The translations under genes were made by a program, and so were the position numbers. The notes under the pieces are model-generated. The model was not told where the DNA came from, did no database searches, and saw only the letters and a list, made by a program, of their open reading frames with translations. From Closterium sp. Naga37s-1 (Eukaryota > Streptophyta > Zygnematophyceae > Desmidiales > Closteriaceae), in assembly GCA_947471745.1 (NCBI GenBank), contig CANJKZ010000768.1, positions 1,069,501-1,133,500 on the forward strand: 64,000 bases of DNA, written 5' to 3'. Positions 33,346 through 45,200 of the stretch are shown here, piece by piece. Positions within the stretch are counted from its first letter, which is position 1. Every line of letters starts with the position of its first letter.

Positions 33346-34538
33346 TTTACCATGATTTGAATGATTGTTTCCAATTCCTCTTGCAAGTCTTGCAAGTAGT
33401 GGAGAGAATAAGAGCGAGTCACGCATGACCATGTTACCTTCTCCTTGACTCTCTCCTATAATGTTCTCTCTGCTCCTACACATGATAATCCTGCATGGTT
33501 ATTCTACTTTCTCCGTAAACCTGTCTTACCGCTCCTCGCGTCCTATCACCCCAGGATACAGAGTGCATCTGCTGCATTTATTCTGTCCCCAATCTCCTCT
33601 CAAAACCGCCTTGTTTCCCTGCCTCTCTCGTCCTCCCAGGTCCGCTGCTTGTGCACCCTCACCCCTAGAGACATTACAAGAGCACGAATGTGCCATCCCA
33701 CATCACTCCCCTCGCCATCTCTCCTCTCCCATGCCACCACAAGGATCCCACCTGCTGCCCCGCTGCTTTAATCCCATCAAAGCCTGCCAGTAGGTGAAAA
33801 CTCAGCCCTCTCCGTGTGCTCTCTGTGCTCGTCTAGGTAGACGTGCCGGGGCTCTTTTAGAGGTGGACGTTTGCAGAAGCATGCACAGCAGGTGCAGGGG
33901 AGGTGTGGCAGCAGGCAGCAACACAGGTCAACCCCTTAGGAGGTGAGCCCCCCAAGCACAGCCCTTCTTCTTTGCTCTTCTGGAGGTGCTAGCCAGCAGG
34001 CAGAGACACAGCATGCCCAGCAGCTGCACAAAAAAACAAAAACAGCAAAAAGGCATTATGATCTGGCATGGTGTTTTCTCAGTTAACAGCTTTCTTCTGC
34101 ATTCACGCTACGGTACTCTGGGTCAGGTACGGTAATCTTGTTGGCTATCTGTTAGCACTACATAAAGTTGGACGTGTAACATACCCGTACAAAGATCTGA
34201 AATTGTGTTTCTTACTATTGTTTATTGCTTACAAAGCTGGAAACACGTTCTGCATTGTGCTGCTTTTGATTCCAGCCGCTCTTCTGGTGTATCTAGAACT
34301 CTAGATTCTAGAGCCTTATCTAGTCTTTTACAAAACCTTTTGTGTTTACAAATCAGCGCGGATACCATACCATGCACTTGATAAGACCATGCAGCTATCC
34401 AAAGTGTCAGCTTCATACAATGTATAAAACAGTTAAAGCGAGCGTAGCGTATACTACAGTACACGTTCCTATTATTTAGTAGTTCAGTATTATTATGGTA
34501 CTACCGGTAGATTACCCAGCTGGATGGTTCTAGCAGCC
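33346..34538. other. Spacer, no gene recognised
   Basis: C/T-rich on the left, AT-richer from about 34050. Short open frames only. A palindrome-like patch lies near 34490 (GGTACTACCGGTAG). Confidence 0.5.
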
Positions 34539-35337
34539 ATGGCGCATCTTCTAAGCGAGTTGGATCGCTTCGAAGAGGAGATGCCTGCACTCGGCGCGGA
34601 ATCTGCTTCCGCGAAGGCCGCTCCACCTCCAGCACTGCCCTTCTTTTCCCCTTTGCCCGCCCCCCTTGCACCAGTTCCGCCTCCTTCCGCGTACTCCCCC
34701 GCGCCTCGTCCGCTTCCGCCACACGCCCTTCCTCCTCCACCTTCCGCGTTCCCCCCAACTCCGCCTTATCGCCCAGGCGGTTCTTGGTCACAATCCCCCC
34801 CCCGCCACTCCCCCTGCTGCGCCTGTTCCGCAATCCCCTCTTGCCCCGCCAGCATCAGGCTCAACCCATCCCCCCCCGTTTCCTCGGTATCAAGCACCCA
34901 AGCGACCGTCGTTTCCGCCCATTCCCCCCCCTGCACACACAGTTCCGCCTTTCAGCAGTGGCACGGGAGGTACTGCGCAATTGCCGCCTCTTCCGCCTTC
35001 CGCGCCCACCCTCGCGCCTCCCCCTACGCGGAAAGGAGACTCATGGTGGGGAGGGACAGGGGACAGAGGAGGGTATGAGGGAATGGGGGAAGGAGGTGGG
35101 GAAGGAGGGGGGGAAAGGATGGGAGAAGGAGGTTCGAGAAGGCGGATGGCGAACAGGAATGAGAAGCAAGAGAGGCGAGGAAAGGTGGGGTTGAGATCGA
35201 ACGGTGAAAGGAGGAGGGAGAAGAGGGTGCGGGTGGAGATGACCGAGGGGAAGGGGACGAGGCAGGCGACGAGAGCTGCAGAACGTGCAGGGTTACTGAA
35301 GGCGAGGGGAAGAAGAGGGGATACATTCTGGAGGTGA
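34539..35337 (+). CDS. Possible first exon of an unknown Pro-rich protein, frame change in a C9 run
   Basis: The ATG at 34539 opens a frame beginning MAHLLSELDRFEEEMPALG, an acidic helical start, then a long Pro/Ser/Ala-rich stretch. At the C9 run 34795-34803 the protein-like reading changes to the next frame (PPATPPAAPVPQSPLAPPA), which remains Pro-rich, then becomes Gly- and Arg/Lys-rich and ends at 35337. Removing one C would join the two into about 265 codons. Near the end, GGAG followed by GTGAGG (35332) could be a 5' splice site, so this may be exon 1 of a larger gene. No domain is recognised. It may be chance in GC-rich DNA. Confidence 0.35.
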
Positions 35338-36482
35338 GGAAGCAGAAGACGGGGGAAAAGGAGAAGAGATGCGGGGGAAAAAAGGAGCGCACCCTATTCT
35401 TGATCCTAATGTTATGCGAGGGCAGTAACTATCCCTCATATGCCTTGCAACACAGATCATCACTGCAGATGAAGAGCCAGCAGCAGCAGCAGCAGCAGCA
35501 ACAGCGCCACCTGCTTGCTGCCTGTTCCTTCCTTCCGCCATGCAGTCCGCCTCGCACGCATGCATACCTGCTTCACCCAACCATGCCCCCCCCTCCCTCG
35601 TCCCCTTGCGTCATCCGACCTCGGTGCATCGCGCTGACATGCCAACGCCTCACAGTGCCCCAATGCCGCCTGCTTGTGCCCCTGCCCCATCTCTCCACTC
35701 GCTCCTGTCTGCTCCTTTGTTCCTGTCCTGTCTCCCCACCCATCTCCTCGCCTCATACGAGCCACGCCTGCCAGCGCTCCTGTCTGCACCTTCGCCGGCC
35801 GCTCGTCACCTCCAATCGCCCCATTGCTGTCCCTGCTGCAGTCCACATCAGCATCCAGCTGCAGCGGGCGCTTCGGCTGCTGCTGCTGTTGCTACTCCGC
35901 TGTTGCTACAGCGGCGGCATGGAAAGGCGGAAGCGCTCCAGGGAGGAGAGAGGACAGGGCGGAAATTGTAGAAGTAGGCAAAACGCACATGGGCAATAGA
36001 CTCAGGTGAGCGCCAAGAGTCTTGTGGCAGATGGCACATCTGCGGGAAAAGCAGCACGGTGCCTTGAATCATTGCGCAGACGGCAAGGAGCACTGTGACA
36101 GTGTGACGCGTATGCAGGCAGCGGACGTAGCGAGGGCTGTTTCGCCCAGTGCTTTAAGGCCCGGGCTGTTACCCTTTGCGCCTCGACGTGGAGGGCGGGG
36201 AGGCGGAGAGGCGGGAAGCGCAGGGAGTGGGGCTGCTTATCACGAATCTTTAAAGTTGACCATGTGAGGGGAGGTGGTGCATGAGAGGGCATGTGAGCGG
36301 ACGTGAGGGGAAGTGGTGAGTGTGGTGTGAGGGTCGTTGCACGACACGACGGCACGTGCGGAACGGAGGAAGGGAGAAGGGTGAATGGCAGTCGAAAGTG
36401 CGACATGAGGAGCGAGAGAGACACGGGGGAGCGAGCTGAAGGGAGAAGCGACGGGCGAGAGCGGCATCATGATGCTCGTGGA
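35338..36482. other. Spacer with short (CAG)n
   Basis: It contains a CAG run of about eight units near 35478-35503 and a CTG-rich patch near 35878-35900. Open frames on both strands are Pro/Ser/Cys-rich without motifs. No gene supported. Confidence 0.45.
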
Positions 36483-36845
36483 CGACTCGCCATCACCATC
36501 GCCATCACCATCACCATCGCCATCGCCATCACCATCACCATCACCATCGCCATCGCCATCGCCATCCCCATCCCCATCGCCATCGCCATCACCATCACCA
36601 TCACCATCGCCATCGCCATCGCCATCGCCACCCCCATCCCCATCGCCATCGCCATCGCCATCGCCATCGCCATCCCCATCACCATCGCCATCACCATCAC
36701 CATCACCATCACCATCGCCATCACCATCGCCATCCCCATCCCCATCGCCATCGCCATCGCCATCTCCATCGCCAACGCCATCGCCATCGCCATCACCATC
36801 ACCATCACCATCGCCATCGCCATCACCCATCGCCATCACCATCAC
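36483..36845. repeat. (CCATCG/CCATCA)n hexanucleotide-type microsatellite
   Basis: Trinucleotide-phased CATCNC array of about 60 hexamers mixing CATCGC, CATCAC and CATCCC. All frames are open, giving Ser-Pro, His or Asp-Gly runs. Confidence 0.95.
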
Positions 36846-39549
36846 CACATCGCAAGAAAGAGGGGCTCAGGAAGTTACTGAAGAGATTCCTAAGATTAAC
36901 CCGACAGTTGGTTGCACAGGCCATACTTGAATGACACTCAAAGACATGCCCAATTGACACTTCGAAACTCACGCAAATTGGCGGACAAATCCTAGCCGCA
37001 CATCTCAATCAGAAAAACAGCTACCCTTCCGTAAGTTCGAGTGTGAAATCACTGCGCCTCGCATACGTGTAACGCCCGCATTTGATGTGCCCATGTTACT
37101 CTCCCGTAAGTTCGAATGTTCTGCCTCTTCAAGTCGCATATGTGTAACGCGCGCATTGGATGGGTCAGTTCACTAGCTCGAGATCCAATTGGTGGATTTC
37201 GCCAGGTGTCAACTAGGCACACGAATCTTACGGGTAAATGAACGAAGAAGTGATTGGCTGGCGACATCGAGCTTTCGAAACGGAAACGCGTTACTGGTTA
37301 CTCATTCGGTTATATATTCAGGCGATTCATCATTCATACAAAAAAAAACCATTAGGTTAACGAGTTACCACGTAACATGTTACAAGGAAAATAACCAGAA
37401 CCCAAAGCACAATTCCCAGGACACTCCTTATAATCCGAAATCTCAATATTAATTGAATCCATTATTTAAACTTATATTGATATTTTCCAACATCGAACAT
37501 TGAACATTACTTGATGAACAGAAATAATTTTATAAACGAATATTTTGTCACATACCAGAAACCTTACTTGCTGCACAACTACCCAAATCAAACGAAGTAT
37601 CACACGCAGAAAAAGGATTGCACAAATGAAATGTATCTTCCAGGATCATGAAGATAATGACTAAATAATCCGCGGGAGCAGTGAAAAAACGACTTCTTGA
37701 AAAGGTGCTGCACAACAGGAACGATAACAGTGACTGAGAACACAGAGAAAAAGAAACAGCAGGCTTATGTGCAGTTCGTGAAGACTAGACAGCGTCGTCA
37801 GTCGCTGAACATGTCATAACCTGCAAAAAAACGAAGACAACAAAATAAGTCATGCTGAGCTCACTGGGTGGTTACAACAGTTCGTACCAGCGCCGCAACC
37901 GAAGGCAGATGGGAGATGCCCGCACCTTGCTGGCTGGCAGAATGCACATCTCCAATGCAGGGGGCTCCGTAAGGTTTACAAACATGTGAAGGGAAAAAAA
38001 AAACAAAAAAAAGATGTGAAAACAGAGAAGGAAAATGAGTTTACCATCGTCTGGTCGGCGCGAACAAGTGACCTAACCATGCATATCAGTCGAAAACGAC
38101 GAACGGGAGAATACTCCCAGGAAATTCGAAACACCTACGAAGGGCTTACGGTAAGACAGCGCAGTCGCACCTGGAATCGAGAAAACTAGAGCAGCGGAAG
38201 GCGAAGGCGAAGTCGGGGTTAGCAGGCAGACGAGGGCAGACATACCAACAGAGCAGAAACAACTGAATAATGAAGGACGGGGTAGGTACAGTATGCTGAA
38301 AAACAGGAGTGCGAGGTGGGAAGATGGAAGGGAGGGAACAGGGAAGACTGCTGGGGGTGTGACTCTCCAGGAAAGTGGGAGAGGGAGGTCGAGTTGGCCT
38401 GTCTGGGAAGGAAAAGAAACCAAAAGTCGGCCAAGAAAAACTTTCACTGACAACAATTTACGTGACACACAACTTATTGCATATGGTTTCTGCTCAATTT
38501 CGAAACGGGCAGTAGATAACGAGAAACTTAGGTTCGCCTTTTGTCTGAACCACACAAACCACCACTGCACCCTCGGACTAGTTCACGCACCGCAAGGGAT
38601 GTTCTGGAATTACATGGCAGGAGTTGCGCTGGCGCAGATGGCACAGAGGAACCTGATTTGTTGAAATCAGTTCCCCGTGTGCGTTGGCAGACCTGAAAGG
38701 CTCGTTAGACTACCAGCGCAGCTGGAAGTCGAATGAACCTAGTCAAACGTGTGCTGGAGGGATACAGAAATGCGCAACTGTACTCGACATTCGCACCGGC
38801 GAACCGCGCTGCTGCCAGCGCGGCAGTTTCTCGAACAGCACAGCTGTATGGAACAGCATGGCAGTTTCTCGAACCATGTGTACACAATATTCAAGCCGAA
38901 GACATGCCCACGTATTTCTCCAAACTATATTAAGACCCAATTTTGAAAGTCGAAAATGAAACAAACAGATTGTCACAAATGATGACAATTATACGCAATA
39001 TCAAACAACAAGCCTACCCATGGTGAGATTTACGAGTGCATTGTCTATAGTTTTTGTAAAGAATACATGTATGATAGAATTCAACCAATCAACAATCACT
39101 TTCAATCAAAAATATAGATAAAACTATCCGTACACTCAAACGAGCATACAATGGTGCAAATATACACCCCTATGTTTGTGGAAAGACTTCTGTATTGATG
39201 TTGTACTACTTACACCCCGGTCCCTTAGAAATTATTGTTGAGATTTGTCTGATATGCTAACGAAGTCATGCATTTGCATGCACAACGTAACGGACTGCAC
39301 TGCATCTTGATCAATTATATTAGTGTTGGAATTTGGCCACTTGGACCATTTATTAGGAACAGATATTGCCTCAAAGAATAGAGCGCAGAAATCGTGCAAA
39401 GAAATGATTGAGCAACATGTGATAATGTATCGTAGGCATAATGTAATCTTTTAGCAATCCTTTTGTTCTTTTAACATCAAATATTCACTTTATTGCAATA
39501 GTGCAGGAAAAAATTGATGCCATTCGCATACTTGGTAGGAAAATATAGT
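36846..39549. other. AT-rich spacer, no gene recognised
   Basis: Base composition shifts to AT-rich from about 36.9 kb with no sizeable open frame. It includes a 75-bp tandem duplication (37022-37086 and 37096-37161) and a short direct repeat GGCAGTTTCTCGAAC at 38822 and 38859. No RNA gene recognised. Confidence 0.5.
37022..37161. repeat. Two-copy tandem duplication of about 75 bp
   Basis: Both copies contain CCGTAAGTTCGA(G/A)TGT, CGCATA(C/T)GTGTAACGC and CGCATTTGATG or CGCATTGGATG. They are roughly 80% identical by eye. Confidence 0.75.
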
Positions 39550-40843
39550 GTTTCATATGTCACAATGTAGGAAACGAGAATGACTAGAAAGATGACAGTA
39601 CAACGTTTGTATAGGCAAAACCTAACAATACTGTACCCCAAAAGGAGTGCCCCACTACAGCCTACAGTATAGTTCTGACACACCCCCATATGCAAAGTGG
39701 GGGACAAGCAAGAGAACAAGGCAAGGCTAAACTCATGGTGGATCACAACGTCACCACACATTCTGAGCACAAGTTCAGGGCCACAAGGCCAGTTCACATG
39801 CAGGATTATAAATCAAGACGAACAAGCAAGACAGTGAACCCAACCTAGCAAGGGTAAGTATGCAAATGCAGGTATATATAGATCACAGTACAAGCAAAGT
39901 CAAGAAGTAAGCAAGTGAGGCTCGGTATGCACAAGACCTAGCATAGTACAGAAACGCTGGTGATCACAAGGCTGAAGTGCCTTGGTGAAGATATCAGCAG
40001 TGTTGGCCCGAGAGGCCACGTAAGCAAGACGAAGCTGGCCACGCTGTTGCAACTCTCGAGCAAGGAAGTAGCGCAGAGCAATGTGCTTTGTTCTGTGCTC
40101 CAGTCTGTGCTCCTAACACAAGGCCAGCATGACCTTGTTGTCGACGTACAGAACTGGAGGAGAACGAGGCGGCTCTCCCAAGTCGGTCAGCAGATAGGTG
40201 AGCCAGCGTAACTCCTGTGTAGCCATGGCCCCAGCGTAGATCTCAGCCTCACAACTGGAGCTGAGAATTGAGGACGAGCGGGTAGACCGCCACGAAACAA
40301 AGCCGGAACCAAGGCTGAAGGTGTAACCCTATGACGACCGCTGCGTAGCGAAGTCGTCAACCCAAGAAGCGTCTGCGTGACAAATGAGGACAACTCGAGC
40401 CCGTCCTCCAAGCACGAGCCCCATGCCCGACGTGCTGCACAGGTAGCGCAACACCCTCTTAGCTGCATCCATGTGCTCTGGTCGGTGTCTCCTAGGAGCA
40501 ACATTGCGTGCCAAGATGCTAAGAGGGTATGCCAGGTCAGGTCGAGTGCAGGTCATCAGGTACATGAGGCAGCCAACAAGCTCTGGGTACGGGCCACTCG
40601 GCTCTACGGACTCATTCGAAGGCAGAGCTGAGAGCGAGTGGCGAGTAGACAGAGGAGTGGCCTGAGGTGAGGAGTACGTGAAGTTGAAGCGCTGAAGGAC
40701 CTGCTGCACCATGTGTGACGAAGTCAAACGTGACGTCCTGAGAGGACAGAACACGGCGCGAGGTGGGGTGGTAAAACTGCCAACCAGGCGCGTCAGGGGG
40801 GAAGCCAAGGAAGACGTAGGGAACAGCACGGGAGGACAGCTTT
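39550..40843 (-). pseudogene. Antisense copia fragment, internally deleted
   Basis: On the minus strand from 40843 it encodes the end of the integrase region (FLGFPPDAPGWQFYHP, QDVTF) and then jumps directly to the RT region (HMVQQVLQRFNFTYSS), skipping about 2.2 kb present in the full copy at 41.2-48.5 kb. RT and RNase H continue with LCSTSGMGLVLGG, a TAG at 40329-40331 where the full copy has CAG (Gln), and CEAEIYAGAMA. The 3' end reaches the polypurine tract and the start of the LTR (TGTCAGAAC, about 39677), which then decays. The same family lies 330 bp away in the opposite orientation. Confidence 0.85.
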
Positions 40844-41165
40844 TTTAAACAATGTTTATCTTCATCAAACATTCAGTTACTATATTGTAAGTATGCTGAA
40901 CCGATTTGGAGTCGTTCGCAGCATCCGGTATGAAGATATGGTGTTTCAAACAACTGAGCAGCGAGAACTGTACAAGGATAGGACTGTGCGACACGCGGTG
41001 CCGTTGCGGAGATTCACTCGACAACGGTAGTGAGCTAGACTACGGGGGTTGGCACGAATTACTAGGAGTGATCGTAGCCTTGCTTAGTTCCTTAGTGCTT
41101 GCACATTCACGCGAGATATCGGCAAGAGTTTCCACTAGCAAAGTCGAAATTACATGATAGTTGAG
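40844..41165. other. Short spacer between the copia copies
   Basis: AT-rich, no gene seen. It ends with the CAAGC target duplication of the full element (41166-41170). Confidence 0.6.
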
Positions 41166-41170
41166 CAAGC

Positions 41171-41299
41171 TGTCAGAACATTATAGCTCATGCATATTGT
41201 GTAGGCTATAGTGGGGTAGCCTATAAGGGGTACAACCCAATTAGGGTTAGTACTTGTACCCAATTCATTCATAGTTCATTCATTCCTTGTTTCTTCTCA
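41171..41299 (+). repeat. 5' LTR of copia element 1
   Basis: 129 bp, TG...CA ends, identical to the 3' LTR except for two substitutions (AACAT/AACTT near 41180 and GCCTAT/GCCCAT near 41222). Confidence 0.95.
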
Positions 41300-41317
41300 T
41301 GGTATCGAGCAGGTTCC
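41300..41317 (+). other. Primer binding site
   Basis: TGGTATCGAGCAGGTTCC directly abuts the 5' LTR. Plant copia elements usually have TGGTATCAGAGC, complementary to initiator-Met tRNA; this one lacks an A after the C and has further changes. Confidence 0.75.
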
Positions 41318-41394
41318 CTAGTGGGAACGCTTCCTAGGGCCCACCACGAATTTTTTTTTTTCCTGCCCGGAGCGCGCTTCGCTCCCACAGTCGC

Positions 41395-42230
41395 GCCCTC
41401 TCACGACCCCTCACGGCCCCTCGCGTCGCCCTTAGCGGCCCCTTACGGCCCCTCGCGCCGTCCCTTACGGCCCCTAGCGCGGCCCCTTACGGCCCCTTAC
41501 GGCCCCTAGCGCGGCCCGTCGGCCCCTTACGGCCCCTTACGGCCCCTCGCGCGGCTCCTTACGGCCCCTTACGGCCCCTTACGGCCCCTCGCGCGGCCCC
41601 TTACGACCCCTTACGGCCCCTTACGGCCCCTCGCGCGGCCCCTTACGGCCCCTTACGGCCCCTCGCGCCGCCCGTCGGCCCCTCGCACCCCCTCAGCGGC
41701 CCCTTACGGCCCCCTACGGCCCGTCGCCGCCCTCCGCGGCCCCTCGCGCCGCCCCTTCACGGCCCGTCGCCGCCCTCCGCGGCCCCTCGCACCGCCCCTT
41801 CACGGCCCGTCGCCGCCCTCCGCGGCTCCTCGCGACGCGGCCCCTCGCACCGCCCTCTCCGGCCCACTGTCGCCGCCCCTACCGCAGCGGCCGCCGCCGT
41901 CCCTGCCGCAGCCGTCGCCAGCAGCAGCCGCCACCACCTCCCTCGGGGCAGCGGCTGCTGCCGCAGCTGACTGCACCCGCCGACGCCGCTCCACTCGGCC
42001 CCGCCGCCGCTCCCCACGCGGCCTCGCCGCGCCACCTGAGCCGCCCGGGCCTGCCGAGCCGCCGTACCGCCTGAGCCGCCGTACCGCCCGAGCCGCCCGA
42101 GCCGCCGTGTCGCCGAGCCGCGCTTGCTGCCGAGCCGCCGTACCGCCGAGCCGCCCGAGCCGCCCGAGCCGCCCGAGCCGCCGAGTTGCCGAGCCGCCGA
42201 GCAGCTGAGCCACCCGAGTCGCCCTGTCCG
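41395..42230 (+). repeat. GC-rich repetitive copia leader
   Basis: Imperfect repeats of CCCCTTACGGCCCCTCGCG at 41400-41720, then GCCGCC-rich units to 42230. They lie between the primer binding site and gag, forming an unusually long and structured 5' UTR. No ORF begins here. Confidence 0.85.
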
Positions 42231-42298
42231 GTAAGTGCAGCGCCTCTGTCCCTGCACTGCCCTCACCCTACTGTTAGCGCTGCTAGTCTACTGCTGTC

Positions 42299-45200
42299 AT
42301 GGCTACCCCTAGTGTCCTCGCCTTTGACGCTGAGGGTAGGGCCATTGACTTTGACGTCTGGGTAGATGACCTGCAGCTTTTCCTACAGTGCGATAGGGCA
42401 GACGGTCTCTCCCTCTTTGACCTCACCTCTGGTGCCTCTCCTGCCCCTGCTGCTGATGCCGACGCCACTGTTCGCTCCCAGTGGGCCACTCGAGATGCTG
42501 CTGCACGTCTTGCTGTGCGTCGCCACCTGCCTACCTCTGAGCGTGCGCACTTTAGCCAGTACAAGAGTGCTCAGACCTTGTACGACGCTGTAGTTGCGCG
42601 CTACTCCTCCCCTGCCACTGCTGCACTGAGCCGCCTCATGCTACCGTACCTCTTCCCTGACCTTGCTGCCTTTCCCACAGTCGCTGACCTCATTACGCAC
42701 CTCCGCACTAGTGACACTCGCTACCGCGCTGCGCTTCCTGCTGAGTTCTGCGCCAAGAACCCCCCCCCCATGTACATCACCCTCTACTACATAGTCACCC
42801 GGCTCCCTGACTCCCTTCGCGTAGTCAGGGACCACTTCCTCTCCGTTTGCCCCACCACTCTCACCGTTGACCTCCTCGAGAAGTCCCTCCTAGCAGCAGA
42901 GAAGAGCATAGTCGCTGTAGGAGCCTCTCGTGGTGACCCTCGCACCCCCATCTTTGAGGGGTGTTCCCCCTCCCCCCTTTTGCCCTCTGTTGCCTCTGCT
43001 GCTGCGGCCGACCTCGTTGGGCTTGAGTCGGTCGGTGCGGCGTCTACCCCTAGCGGGAGACGTCGCCCTGGCAAGGGCAAGGGGGGCAGGGGCACTGGAG
43101 GAGCTAGCGGGGGCGGTGGAGGTAGCGGTGGAGGCGGTGGAGGGGGTGGGGGCGGAGGTGTCGGTGGCGGCAGTGGAGGCGGAGGCGGCGGTGGCGGTGG
43201 CGGTGGGAGCGGAGGTGGCGGCGGTGGAGGAGGAGGCGGCGGAGGAGGTGGAGCTGGTCGGGGTGGCGCTGCACAGAGGGGCGGCTCCGGTGGTGGTCAG
43301 CGCCAGCAGCAGCAGCAGCAGCAGCAGCGCACTCGTGACATCCCCTCCCCACAGCAGCTCCGTGAGTGGTACACTGCACGCCATAGGGGTGGGGGTACTG
43401 GCCCGTGCACCTACGTCCTACGCACCGGCGACCGCGCGGGTGAGCAGTGCGGGGGTGCGCACTCCACCCAGCGCTGCTTTGGCCGCCTGACGGACGCTTG
43501 GCATCACCAGTTCCATGAGGCCACTGAGATCCCCCGCTGGGGTGAGCTGTCTAGGGCGGGTGTAGCTGTCTTTGACCTTGACTTTGATGCTATTCTTGCT
43601 GCCATGTATACTGTGACTATTAGTGATGAGGGTGACTGTTACCGGTGTTTTCCGCCCGACCCGGGCATTGAGACTGCTGCTCTAGGTACTGGTGAGGCTG
43701 CTGCTCTAGGTGCTAGCGAGGCTGCTGCTCTAGGTGCGTCTGCTCCCTCAGGTGCTGGTGAGTCTGCTCTCTCAGGTTCTGCGTCGGCTTCGGCCTCCCA
43801 CACCTTCACCCTTGACTCGGGGGCTTCTCGCTCCTTCTTTCGAGACCGCACCACACTCACGCCGCTTGACCGGCCAGTTGCAGTCTCTCTGGCAGACCCC
43901 TCTGGGGGTCCTGTCCTTGCTCACTTCTCCACTGTCCTCCCGTGTCCGGCGGCCCCCTCTGGCACCCTGTCTGGTCTTTACCTTCCCTCGTTCTCTACGA
44001 ACTTGGTGAGTGTTGCTGACCTACAGGATGCGGGGGTTCACCAGTTCACTCCTGCGAGTCAGCGGGTGACGCACTGCACGGACGCTCGGACAGGCCGACA
44101 CCTGGCCACGTTTACCCGTCGGCCGGGGTCGAGCCTGTACACCCTGACCACTGCGTCTCCTCCAGTCACTGCGTCTGGTCAGGTAGCTGCGTCTGGTCAG
44201 GTGTTTGCTGCAGCGTCCAGGTCTGGTCCTGAGTCTGCCCCCTGTTCGTGTCGCCTCCTGTCTCACGAGACTCTCCTCTGGCACCACCGCCTTGGTCACC
44301 CCTCCCTGCTTCGTCTCCGAGGCATGGCCTCCCGTGTCCTTGTCTCTCGTCTTCCCCGGTCCCTCCCTCCCCTTCCTACGGGGCCTGGCCCTACCTGCGT
44401 CCCCTGTGTTGAGGGGCGGCAGCGGGCTTCCCCTCACTCCTCCCAGTTTCCTCCGACAGAGGCCCCGCTGCAGACGCTTCACATGGACGTGTGGGGCCCG
44501 GCCCGCGTCCGTGGACAGGGTCACGAGCGCTACTTCCTGCTGGTGGTTGACGACTACTCGCGTTACACCACAGTCTTCCCCTTGCGCAGCAAGGGTGATG
44601 TCACTGAGGTGTTGATCGACTGGATCCGCGCAGCTCGTCTCCAGCTCAGGCGGAGCTTCGGCTCGGACTTTCCTGTTCTGCGTCTGCACTCTGACAGAGG
44701 CGGAGAGTTCTCCTCTGGCCTTCTGCGAGCCTACTGTCGTGCACGAGGCATCCGCCAGACCTTCACGCTTCCGGACTCTCCACAGCAAAATGGGATTGCT
44801 GAGCGCCGCATTGGCATGGTCATGGACGTCGCCCGTACGTCCATGATGCATGCGGCTGCCCCCCATTTTCTGTGGCCGTTTGCGGTTCGGTACGCAGCGC
44901 ATCAGATCAACCTTCAGCCCCGGGTCTCCATGCCGGAGACCTCCCCAGCTTTACTGTGGACGGGGAAGGTTGGCGATGCGTCTGCGTTCCGTGTCTGGGG
45001 ATCTCGGGCGTTTGTCCGCGACTTGTCTGCGGACAAGCTGTCCCCTCGTGCTGCTCCTTGCGTCTTCCTGGGTTTCCCCCCTGACGCCCCCGGGTGGCAG
45101 TTCTACCACCCCACCTCTCGCCGTGTTCTGTCCTCCCAGGACGTCACGTTCGACGAGTCAGTCCCCTACTACCGCCTCTTCCCCTACCGTACTCCGTCCC

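Noticed and set aside
36240..36930. Asp/Gly-rich and Ser/Pro-rich repeat proteins
   Set aside because: Products of the CCATCG/CCATCA microsatellite.
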